Assembly: GCA_038093515.1 (NCBI GenBank) | Contig: JBBPSI010000003.1 | Coordinates: 248,001 to 312,000, forward strand | DNA length: 64,000 nt | Direction of reading: 5' to 3' | Source of the DNA: Butyriboletus loyo | Lineage: Eukaryota > Basidiomycota > Agaricomycetes > Boletales > Boletaceae | Shown: piece after piece, positions 12,201 through 22,500 of the stretch | How positions within the stretch are numbered: position 1 is the stretch's first letter | Layout: each line of letters starts with the position of its first letter | The notes under the pieces: generated by a model | The model's input: the letters and a program-made list of their open reading frames with translations, nothing else | Databases searched by the model: none | Told to the model about the DNA's origin: nothing | Translations under genes and position numbers: made by a program

Positions 12201-12423
12201 TTGGACGATGTTCCGGAGGGGTGCTGAAGTTACTACTGATTTACCGGGTGTCGCGAGAGTACCGTCCCCGCGGATAGTGGTGTCATAGCATGGCTCTGGT
12301 AGGCGTGCTGCCTCCCAGGAGGTTGGAGGTCTCGCGCGGACTTGTTGGTGTCAGAAAATAGTACGAAATAAGCTGCAAAGGACCAGACCTACCTACAACG
12401 GTGATTGAGCCAGCTGCAACCAT
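9267..12423 (-). CDS. Kinesin-8 motor (Kip3/Klp5-Klp6 type)
   Basis: Three exons, complement of 9267-11918, 11970-12340 and 12393-12423, give 1,017 aa. The first exon is ten codons (MVAAGSITVV) continuing V-R-A-R-P-P. The motor core shows VFAYG-ATGCGKTHT (P-loop), NETSSRSHAV (switch I), IDLAGSERA (switch II) and the neck region NVERHVGRYVEAINRLN. The 976-codon remainder has a coiled coil and a long basic Ser/Arg/Pro tail. The family-8 call rests on the RPPTSWE start, the FDPDEKDKARAF insert and the motor order. Kinesin-8 motors walk to plus ends and shorten microtubules in spindle and nuclear positioning. The 51 bp intron 11919-11969 is a multiple of three without a stop and splits the motor just before the P-loop. 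The promoter (132 bp) is shared with URA4. Confidence 0.9.
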
Positions 12424-12555
12424 ATGAGCGGTAGCTATCTCAGAATACAAAGAACGGTGGCGAGCTCGTCGTCAACAAGTCGAGTGGACAAGTTGAAAAC
12501 TGAACGCGTTCTTGCCTTTGCATCACGTGATCGTGCTTTATATTGATCTACTACC
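12424..12555. promoter_or_regulatory. shared kinesin-8 / URA4 promoter with ACGCGT and CACGTG
   Basis: Only 132 bp separate the two start codons. They hold one ACGCGT (12504-12509), the core of the MluI cell-cycle box bound by MBF in yeasts, and one palindromic CACGTG E-box (12534-12539). Function is inferred from the site sequences alone. Confidence 0.45.
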
Positions 12556-13851
12556 ATGGCCACTGATACATTGATCGTCGAGTCCCCCGCAGATTTTCAT
12601 GTCCATCTGCGACAGGGAGAGCTCTCAAAGCTGGTCACACCGCATGTTCGCAGAGGGGGATTTGATCTGGCCTATGTGATGGTGAGCGATGTCGTCGAGA
12701 CCACCGCAATCCTACCTCAGCCGAGATTTAGCCCAACCTTACACCTCCGATCACTAAGACAGACCTTGCAGTAGAGTACAAAAAGCAACTACAAGCGATT
12801 GACAACAGTGTCGAGTATTTAATGACCCTCTACCTCTCGCCAGACCTCACTCCCGAAGAAGTCAGAAAGGCAAAGCAAGCAGGCATTGTTGGCGTCAAGT
12901 CATACCCCAGAGGCGTCACCACCAACTCGGATGGTGGAATCGAGTCGTACGAGGTCTACTACCCAGTCTTTGAGGAGATGGAGAAGTGTGATCTCGTCCT
13001 TAATCTCCATGGTGAAATTCCGTCGGATGCAACTTCAGTAAGCAGGTGGTAAATCGCTATTATCATCCACCTAAAACGTTGAATGAACCACAGAATACAT
13101 GTGTACTGAATGCAGAGGAAAAATTCGTTCCGCATCTGAAGAAGCTCCACCAAGCCTTTCCTAAGTTACGCATCGTACTTGAGCACGCAACAACTCGGGC
13201 GGCGGTCGAAGCTGTCAAGTCGCTCGGCAGTATGGTGGCGTGCACGATCACAGCACATCACCTCGCCATGACAGTCGATGATTGGGCAGGTCAACCTTGG
13301 AATTACTGCAAACCTGTTGCTAAGTATCCGAGTGACCGCGAAGCGTTGCGCGATGTCATCCTTGAGGGTGGGTATCGTTTTGCATCTGGTAACGTTCAAA
13401 AGTGTGAATTTCCACCCGAATTTCAGGGCATCCGAGGTTTTTCTTGGGATCGGATTCGGCACCGCACCCAGCACAATCCAAGTCTGTGGCATCACCCGCC
13501 CATCCCTGCGCCGCAGGAGTGTACACATCGCCGATTCTATTGCCTCTCGTTGCACACATGCTAGAGTTATTCGGAGCACTGGACAAGCTCCAGAATTTCG
13601 TGAGTGATTATGGACGGGCTTTCTATAGGCGCAGTGCCGGCGCAAACGCTCGCAGAATCGTGCTGGCCAAAGTGAAGGGTTACCGAGTCGAAGACACCTG
13701 GTCGTTCGGTGACGCAACTGTCCAGCCATTTTGGACGGGGAAAGAGCTTGGCTGGCAGATCATTGATGTCAGTGCATCTATGAAACAGCACCACCTTCGC
13801 AGTGCTACCGGTCACAGGGTGCTATCATTGAGCAGTGCGGATTCGGTTTAG
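12556..13851 (+). CDS. URA4: Dihydroorotase (pyrimidine biosynthesis)
   Basis: Four exons, 12556-12681, 12732-13037, 13094-13367 and 13427-13851, give 376 aa. Catalyses ring closure of N-carbamoyl-L-aspartate to dihydroorotate, step three of UMP synthesis. The metal site is visible: DFHVHLRQGE (HxH), the carbamylated lysine in VGVKSYPRG, NLHGEIP, VLEHATTRAA, HHLAMTVDDW and FFLGSDSAPH with the catalytic Asp. The type-II, roughly 350-residue form matches yeast Ura4 and E. coli PyrC. The last 20 residues depend on whether a possible 50 bp intron (GTCAGT at about 13768 to CACAG at about 13817) is removed; both forms stay open, ending at 13851 or about 13879. Confidence 0.93.
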
Positions 13852-14038
13852 AGATGACGGGGCAGTCGTTGCACTGAGGCAAGGTCGGGGCGGTACTGAG
13901 GCGGTGCGGCTGGCTGTGATTGACGCCGTAGAGTAATTTGTCGTGCTGAGCATCGACCGCAACATTGACGTTGATGAGCAGTGCCTTCTTGGTGTGATGT
14001 CTTGAACTCCACCATTCGTCCTCACACCTTCCAGCACG

Positions 14039-17000
14039 ATGCGCGCAAGTCCAGTCGTGAGTCTTGGTGCGTGTTCGGCTCCATCCTAGACAGACCGACA
14101 ACTTTCTGACCTTCCCAACCCAGCGCGACAAGACACCGGTGCCATCCTGTCCTGCCGCCAGTCTGCAGGACAGGAGCTGTCGTCAAGTCCATTCTTGACC
14201 ACGTCATCCTCAGCTCCCTCCTTCGATGCCACGCACACAACCTCACGTCCTCTTCCGCCTTCCCAACCACGCGCTGCAGGTTCGCCTCCCACGGTTTCCT
14301 CAACAACCGGTGCTCTTCGCCGGACCAGCATCCCTTCACAGGGAGGCACTGACAGAAGGCGTCTCGCTATCGTGGAGATGGACGCCCCCAAGTCATCTGT
14401 CCAGGATCGGACAGAGAATAGCACTGAACGTGGACATCGGCTCTCCGACTCCGGTGGCGGTCCGCCGAATAATTTGCCCTGCCTCGAGGCCCACTTAGGA
14501 GGACTGGCATTGGTTGCACCGCCGGACGCGTCTCCTCAGAGTTACTCGGCTCTGACACCACCAAGGACCGCTCCTGTGTCCGAGCCACAACCCTCCATTA
14601 CTGTTACTCGTCTTCTATCCAGCAGCCACGCACGATCATCCTCGGATGCATTTGGAGCCTTCCCCAAAAATATCGGTCACGTACCCCGTAAGTCTTCGCG
14701 TGAGGTCGCCATTGTCGGTACAGCCAGCTTTTCCGGGTCTGCATCGGTTCTACAGCTACCATCAAACACCCCGCCTGCCACTGACTCACTCAGGCCACCC
14801 TTATTTCAGATACCGCAGTCGAGGTCACCGTCTCCAGGGCTTTCCGAGATATCTGACTCGGGCTGTTCATCCCACCGTGGACGTCAGAGAAAAGATGCCC
14901 TTGCACCTGGTGTCAGCCCCGTCAAAGAGGTTAAAGAATTCTCTACTCCTGTGCGAACACCGAACATAGGCGAGTCAAAGCATATAAGTGATCGTGTTGC
15001 TGGTCCCATTGTCATCAACCTCTTTCCTCAATCCCCGTCACCTAGTCCAGCGTTTTCAAGTCCACACTCTAGCGCACAAGACCTCATGTCTCTTAGAACA
15101 AATTTCTCTAGTCCTCTGACTCTATCAACTGCGTTGGCTTCACCTGATACGACATCTTCTCCGTACTTGCGCTATCAGCCTGGTCTGCATGCCACTGCGG
15201 GACCGCTTCCACCACCACCTCAGGCCATCTTTAACATTGACCCTAAGGCACCCCCACCCCCACGACCTCCCAGGCATTCACCTATTCGAAAGAAAGATGA
15301 CCTAGAAGCCATGAAGCGGATGCTACAGCTTCCATCACATATCACTGCTGCTCTCAGAACTAAATATTCCTCACCATCAACCGAGAAGGAAGCTGCATCT
15401 ACAAGTCCGCAGAAGGTGACTACAACGATTCCTCCCACAGATAGTCCTCCGAGGTACGCAGTTTTGCCTTGTCTTCGAGCCGCACCTGAGAGATGTTTTC
15501 GGCTAGCCCGCATGAAAGTTTTGGTTCTGATCACCCTAAACCTCGCCACGTTCGGGAAGGCGCATTTCCTCCGTCAAGATTATGCACGTTAGGCTCGGAG
15601 GCCTCAAGTCCCTCGCACGAGGAGATCGCTACTTCGCTACCCCGTCTTGACTCAATGGATGATCTAGTAGCTTCCATAGGTCTCGCAATTGATGATATGG
15701 GGATCATAAGTTCCTGTGATGCACCACCACCAACCGTTGTTGAACCTCCGCGCGGACATGAAGGACGGAACGGCGGAAAAGGCCTAGAGATCCGTCGCGC
15801 CGACAACCTCCCGCTCAGCCTCAGCCGTAGTCTTAGTTCAGAACGACCTCATGTCGACACGCTCCAATCTTCGCCTCGTTCTGACGAAAGTGCGGCACAA
15901 GGTTGGGTGGATCCTGACAAAACACTCACCCGCTTAGAAGAGACAGTACCACCCGTTCCAGCGAAGAATGATCTCCCTTACTTGGAGACGAAGTCACTGA
16001 AGAATGCGCTTAATATCAAGCGTTTCTCATCCCTACCACGCACGCCATCTCTGATGTCACTCAATCGACCGTCCCTCGGGAGCAAGCGCTCGTCTAGAAC
16101 ACCTTCGCCTTCGGTTGTTCATTCTATGGCACGACCAAAACCACCAGTGCAGAGGACAAAGTCGACACACCCGCCTGCGATGCACTTCGCAGATGTGACT
16201 GTGAAACGATCTGCCCTGGAACGATCAATAGGTTATGCTCACAAAATTAACGAACTGTACAACTGTGACTGTGGTCTGGGTGATTGGATTGTCGAGACCA
16301 GGTACAAGGGTAGGTTAGATCGTTGCCGCTTCATGTCGTCCGACTGATATGGTTCATCTCGTAGCTCTTCATCCCCACTCGTCAGCGAAACGCTCTATTG
16401 TGAATTCCTCAAGAGGGCCCCGTGCTCCATCTACTTCTTCTCCATCCATTGCACCCCGTCATATCTCCCAATCGTCCACTGATTCGGGTGTCACATTTCC
16501 AAGAAGAGCTGATGCCTACTCTGCCACTGATCTCGCTCCGCGTGCTGCCGGGGATGCCAGCCCACCCAATGCACCGCCCCCTCTTCCTTATCCCGCGTTA
16601 GTCGCAGCTCCCCGCAATGGTCCCTCTCGAGCGTCTACAATGATCGCATCATCATCGTCCTCATCCAGTCGTTCAGCTGCTTCGCCCTCCTCAGTTGCAA
16701 GGTCCCCTGGCAGCTTCTTTGCCTCGCTTGGACGTAGGGCTAGCATCAAGAAGGAGAAGCCCTTGACTCCTCCATCTCCACCGAAGACGTCATCCAGGAG
16801 CCCCCCCAGGAACGGGAACGAGCAACCTAGCCCACGCCCAGTAAATCTACCACCCGTCGCACCATCTGTCCCCGGCGGTCCCCGCGCACCTCCTAATCGC
16901 ATGCAAAGGTCACAGACTATTGTTATCACTTCCCAGAATTCTATGAGCGGAGCAAGTCCCCAACGCTCCAGCACGATGGCACGCAGACCCTCTCTTTTCG

Positions 17001-17200
17001 ACGGTCGTGGGAGTGCGCAGCAACATAATGGTTCAATCTCGGGGGCCGAGTTTAACCGACAAGTTGATAAACTCGCGGCTCTTCTGCCAAAGGCGGACAG
17101 AAATGTGCTCGCTATTTACCTGCGCCGCGCCGGCCAGGATATACTGGCCATTGGACAATACCTCGAAGATGAGAAGAACGGCACCCTTCGTTATGAGTGA
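14039..17200 (+). CDS. Long Ser/Pro-rich protein with a short conserved C-terminal helical module
   Basis: Not recognised as a named family. Open exons run from about 14090 to 15453, 15507-16309 and 16365-17200. The first in-frame ATG inside the long frame is at 14378 (904 aa from there). The frame is open upstream to a TAG at about 14086, and an 18-nt exon at 14039-14056 could supply an earlier ATG across a very short (33 bp) intron, so the 5' end is uncertain. Most of the protein is Ser/Pro/Arg-rich and disordered, with Pro runs such as PPPPRPPRHSP. The only folded-looking parts are KINELYNCDCGLGDWIVETR near residue 620 and the last 60 residues, beginning FNRQVDKLAALLPKADRNVL and ending RAGQDILAIGQYLEDEKNGT. 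The tail resembles a small CUE/UBA-like helical bundle; that is a guess. A signalling or polarity scaffold is plausible. Confidence 0.75.
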
Positions 17201-17493
17201 TGTTACTTTAAAAGAACTTACCTCGTCCTTTTCTTGACTGCTTTCGCTGACTATCATCGACGGTGATATTCGTCGTACACTATCTTACGCTATTGAGATG
17301 CAGAGTCCTGATGTTCACACGCCGATATATGTATTTGTGTCCTCTACTTGGTTTACTAGTCTAACTTAATGCATACGGATCCTGGGTTTTGATGTACGCG
17401 GGAGGTTCATCTTGCGGGTCTAAATCCCCTTTTTGTTGAGAGGCTGAATGCTGCAATTAAAGGATTAGGAGAGCTTAGGACGTGAGGTATATC

Positions 17494-19199
17494 TCACGAA
17501 CGCCGTTGTTGAACTGAATGAGACCTCGCTGAACCCATTCCCCATCCACTCGAATCAGGCTGTACTCCACCATGAGAATGTCCCCCTCTGACAGTCTTCG
17601 GAAGAAGCAAATTTTCCACTTCGTGGGCACTATCCGATCGATCAGAAATAGAGTTGGCCATAAAGGAGTGACTGCCTGTATTCAGTGGATGACGGTGTGT
17701 GGAAGCAGCTCGATGGGGTGCGTTAGAGTGTGGTATTACTTGTAGTCCGGTGCGCCCTTGTTGCATCCCAATACTCCCTTTCGTGACGCGATTAACAAGA
17801 GGTGTCCGCTGTATCTAGTGCACCGTCAGACAGGGATGTTTAGACATGATCAAGTCAGCCTGGATTTACCCCGATAGCCTCCATACCAGCCACTACAGCT
17901 CCCGTGTTGACCTCTCCAACCGTTTGTCTCGGCTGATTGTCAAGAGAACGATGGGAATGACCAAAGTCATGTACTGGGGGTTGGGTTGTGTAGGAAGCAT
18001 CGCCAAGAAGAGTCCTTCTCTTTACTCTATCAAGTTGAGCCTAGATTGATTTTGTCAAGTCGAAGTTAATCCAAGTTCAACAATTTCTACCTTGAGTTTT
18101 TGGTATTCCTTCTCTCGCTCTCTTGAGGTATCCTGTAGCTCATGGACCCTTCGGCGCTCCAATCCAAGGTCTCTTTCCAGTTCTGTTTACAGAACAAGGG
18201 TGACGTCATGACACATAATCGTACTGTCGTTTACCTGCAACTTTGCTTCCAAGAAGATTAATCTCCCCGTTGGCTGGCATTACAACTCACAGTCATGAAG
18301 CATCCCCATGATAATAGGACAGAGCGTACCTTCCCTTATGACATTTTCCAGTTGTTTCTGTAGCTGAGCATTCTTATCGTTGAGGTTCCGGGTGACAGCA
18401 TGCTGGAATGAGCTGCATGGCAACGCACATGTAGAGTACATGGTGAACGATCAGAGTGACGTACTTTTCTTGATGTATCTGATACTGCCAAAATGACAAT
18501 GCGCTAAGTTATGAATGTGAACTCCAAAAATCCAAGGATCGGAACGAGACGCACCGACTGCAAATCTCCATGATGACAGAAGGGCTCAGCCCCGAGAGAA
18601 CGGACTTGCGGAAGGATTAAAGGGAGTACGCCGATCGGAGCGAATCCACACACCGTTTTGTAATCATTTGTCGGATGCAAACAGCAAACCTTTTTTTCTC
18701 GTCAATGACAACCATAGCGGTGAATTCGGCTTATTACCACCACGTCATCCCTATTAGAAGTGGTGGTGTTATGAAGACAAGACCTATGAGATGGAATGTG
18801 TTCACTCACGGCTCAGTGAGCAATGTCTCGCAAGCTGCGTGTATTAGAGAATCGTTGAGAATCTGCAATATAAATTCACCTGGACAGAGGCGGGACACGT
18901 TGAACAGCTCGTTGGCACATTCGACTGTTTGGGATAGATCATTCTGAGATACTACCGAAGTTATGTCAATTAACTTACGGCAGAATATATGCGAGCCTAT
19001 CCTCGTGGTGCTGCTTGATTTTTGCTCTCTGTTAGAATAGTTTGTGACTCACATGTCGTCTGGGTAATTCGTACGGGTGTGGATGAACAGGATGACAGGG
19101 AATGTCAGAAGAGATTCAATTCTCTTTACGCACCACCACCGCTTTGTCGACCAATGTTTTCCTACAGTTGAGACGGTTACACTTTAGATCGGAATCCAT
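17494..19199 (-). CDS. hei10: HEI10/CCNB1IP1-type RING E3 ligase (meiotic crossover factor)
   Basis: Fourteen exons, complement of 17494-17808, 17870-18040, 18091-18182, 18235-18273, 18330-18412, 18465-18503, 18555-18604, 18654-18689, 18738-18750, 18810-18834, 18880-18924, 18979-18996, 19053-19059 and 19134-19199, give 332 aa. The N-terminal RING reads CNRLNCRKTLVDKAV, TTCSHIFCLECANELF and SRLCPACETLL. The middle matches HEI10: HPTNDYKTSVLSGLSPSVIM, EICSRALSFWQYQIHQE. A coiled coil follows (LNDKNAQLQKQLENVIREAN, ELERDLGLERRRVHELQD, REREKEYQKLK), then a basic tail with RTPLVNRVTKGSIGMQQG. HEI10 marks crossover sites on the synaptonemal complex in Sordaria, plants and mammals. Most exons are too short to be seen as open frames; the model rests on splice sites that rebuild the RING and the HEI10 core in frame. 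Confidence 0.88.
19053..19059 (-). other. 7-nt microexon in the HEI10 RING
   Basis: The exon ACGACAT lies between introns 19060-19133 (74 bp) and 18997-19052 (56 bp). It supplies Thr-Thr and the first base of the Cys in TTCSHIFC, one of the zinc-binding parts of the RING. Confidence 0.75.
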
Positions 19200-19512
19200 T
19201 GTGCGGTACGATGACCAGAGTGCTTATAAGTAGAATTTGGTTGCGGGTCAAAGTGGTGGGATGATTTTAGGGGTTATTTGGCAAAAATAGAAACCAACAG
19301 CACGGTCTTCCGGTTGGATAATAAGTTTATGTAAGAGACGTAACAAAGTACACAGTACGATTCGACGAAGATGTGTAGCAGTAAGCAGCGATATTGCCAG
19401 TCAGCGTCCCTGTCCCACGAAGCCAACATGAATGTAATAATTAGTAGTACTAGGCGTCGATGTGACCGTCCAAGTCCCGAAAAGGTGGAATGAAAATGCA
19501 GATAACCAATTA
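19200..19512 (-). promoter_or_regulatory. HEI10 upstream region
   Basis: This 313 bp gap lies between the HEI10 start and the stop of the next minus-strand gene, so it holds the HEI10 promoter and the 3' flank of the GAS2 gene. No conserved element was identified by eye. Confidence 0.4.
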
Positions 19513-22500
19513 TCAAGGTCTCCACGTGTGTCGGGCTGGTGTACTGGGTATACTTGTCCGAGAGCGATGGGTAGGTGGTTCTGAAGGCGTGATGGGACGG
19601 ATCAGTGGTCCGTCTAGGTTTGCACGCCGCATGAATTGCAAAGGGGCCAATGGTGATCCTGATGATGGGGAAGATTTCACAGTGTGTGGACTGTGAGCGT
19701 CGGGTGTGGAAAGGATGAAAGAGGGAATAAAAGGACCCAAAGGTTCTGGGGTACGTGGGGGAGGAGAGGTGGCTTCTGGGGCTTCAAATAGGGTCGCTGA
19801 ACTAATCCATTTTTCCTCTCTGGATCCGAACCGAGGTGAACTGAAGTGTGGTGGTGGTTCAGGAGACATTATTCGGAACTGGTCTGCAAAATGGTCCTTG
19901 ATGAACCTAGAAATACGTCAGCGCACGTTAGAGGCAACCGTGATTAATTGATTCATCACGTACTTGGACAATTCCTGCCATCCACCCCCAACACGAACCA
20001 TCACGGTCTGCGATCGAAGGATTCGACAAAAGCACAATTTAGGCTCTTGGTCGCCAATCCAGTATTTGCCGCTCTGATCCTTCCAAGTATCAGCAACGAC
20101 TTCGACATTGATATTCACAGGAAGTTTGTTAACAACGTCTCCTACGGCAACATCGAGCTTATTTTTCGGGTTAGCAACATACGCTTTTTTAGGGGCTAGC
20201 TGACTTCGACGAGGAGGAGGAGTCTGATCCCTATTCGCTGCAGGGAACGACTGTCTTGGCGCGCGAGCCCAACTTGACATGGACGAGGAAGGCCGAGTTG
20301 GATTCGTTCGGGAATTCGATGACATTTCCGATGGAGTTGGTGACACTCCGGACCTGGTTTGTGTCCGCGGCCGTACCTTCAGAGACGGAGTCGGGGCGGG
20401 GCTAGAGACACTGGCCGACATACTTGCCGTACGTTGCCGGGAAGCAAAAGTAGAGCCGTATACGGAAGTCGAGAAAGCTGGTGATGCTGATGCGATAGGT
20501 CCAGAAACTGAACGGGTGGTATCCACTGATGCCATGGATAATTTACTTGACGAGCGACGGTGACTGTTTGAGGAGTTGGGCGACGCACGTCGGGAGGACG
20601 GATGGTTTGGGGTCAGGAACTGGCCTCCGCCTGACCCGCCCACTAAGAGGTTCGAATATCTACTAGTTTTTCCACTGTGAGAAAGCCTGGGATTGTTCGG
20701 ACGGCTCGATCCTCCCGAACAAGAGCTAACGGCGGAAGCAGACGCACGGCTGTTTCGACCAGAGCTGACTACACTGCATGGCCGCGATTTCGTGCCCTCA
20801 ATTCTGTCGTTGGCCATATCTTCCAGTTCTAGCCAGGTTTGCTGGACACGTTGGTACTCAGTGACAGCGCGAGGATCGTCGTTGATCGGCTCTAGGTACG
20901 TTGTCATGCGCGCAAACATTCGCCTGGTGAAGCCAATTCGAGCACTAAGCTGCTCTTCCGAGGGTAAGCGGGGCGTTGAGACATGTGTGCTCGACAACGG
21001 TCCTGCAGGAACTGCGGGATAACTGTCAATGTGCTCCAAAAGATCGCTCAGTGCCATGTCGCATTTATGAGTTATATCTGCAAGATCTGCTAATTGGCGA
21101 ATGCGCTGCATAAGCTCCCGGGAAGCGTCTAACTCGCTCTTCAGTGACCGGTGTTCTAATTCAGCGGCCGGTAGGAGAGCTGAGGAGGGCAAAGCCGTGA
21201 ACGCAGAAAGGATGGTAGTAAAACGAGCGTTCATCTTTCCATACGCCTCCAAGGTCGGTAATTGCGCGACAAATACTGACGTTGCCATGGGCCTGGCGAC
21301 CTCATTGATGTTGATCGACCTTAGACTCTTCCTAAGAGCAACAATTTTGTCGAACCACTCATCTTTCACTTGACCCCCGGTAGGTGAAGGTGAAGGAGCT
21401 GCCCGAAGTCCGAATACATCTAGGGGTAAGAGTTATTATTGCAATAGTAGCAACCAAAATAACACAGACCTTCTTCCGGGCCAGACGTACTTGATAAAGT
21501 AAACGCAACCATGTCTTTGGAAAGCCTTTGGACAAGCTCCGGGGCCCGATCGTTGATCGTGTCTCCACGTGGCTCAACCACTTCTACCTGTTTACACTCC
21601 GTAGCCCTTGAACCCCTTTCCTCTGCCGTGGCTTCTGCTTCGACCTCGTTTCGTCCATGCTCTTTGGCTTCCTGTAGGCCAATAGAGGACATCTGCTGCT
21701 CTTCCTCCCGCCACTTTTGTGCTTTGAGACTTGCCTCTTGAAGTTCCCTATTTGACTGCTGCTGGTGGTGTCTCTCAATCTCATCATGCGCAGGCTCGTG
21801 AATTAGCCTTTCGGCTGCCTCAGGAATAAGCTTGTCCTGCCATCTCTGCTCGGCTGCGAGCCACCCCGCTCGAAGCGCTACATTGTCTAAGCGCTCGTGT
21901 TCTTCCTGCTGCTTTTTCTCCTCTGCTTCTCGTTCGCGCTGGGTACGCAAATCTTCAAGTCGTTGAGATTCGAGGAGAAGACCTTCCGATATTTTGTCCC
22001 TAAGCACGGCCGCTCTGTCGCCCCATGAGTTTACTTTGATTTCTAAGTCATCCACGCCTCGTCGGCGCGACGAGAGTAACACTTCGTGGAAGTGTAGGTC
22101 GCAGGAAGCTGGCATAGACTCCATGTGACGGATGGATTCTCTGATCAAAGACAGCGAACGAGAAAGGCGAGAACGATGTTGTGCACAATGCCCCTCGACA
22201 GCCTGAGAGAGTTCTGGCAAAGCTCGGAGTTTCGAATCGCTCTGCGGTACCGAGGCGATAGAGATCCCCAAGGACTCGAGATCTTGAGTGACTTCGTGTA
22301 AGTCACGAGTGACTGAGGATATTGTGGTATCAACATCTCTGGCCATACGAGCGAGTTGGAAGTGATCAGCTTTCCGATGTAATTTTTCCGTTTCTCCGGT
22401 AAGCCTCATGACGAGAAAGTTGGAGTCCGCACGAACACTGTCGTCCAAGCTGGTGAGCGAAAAAGGAAGTTCGACAGTAATAGGTAACGCAGAAGCACCG

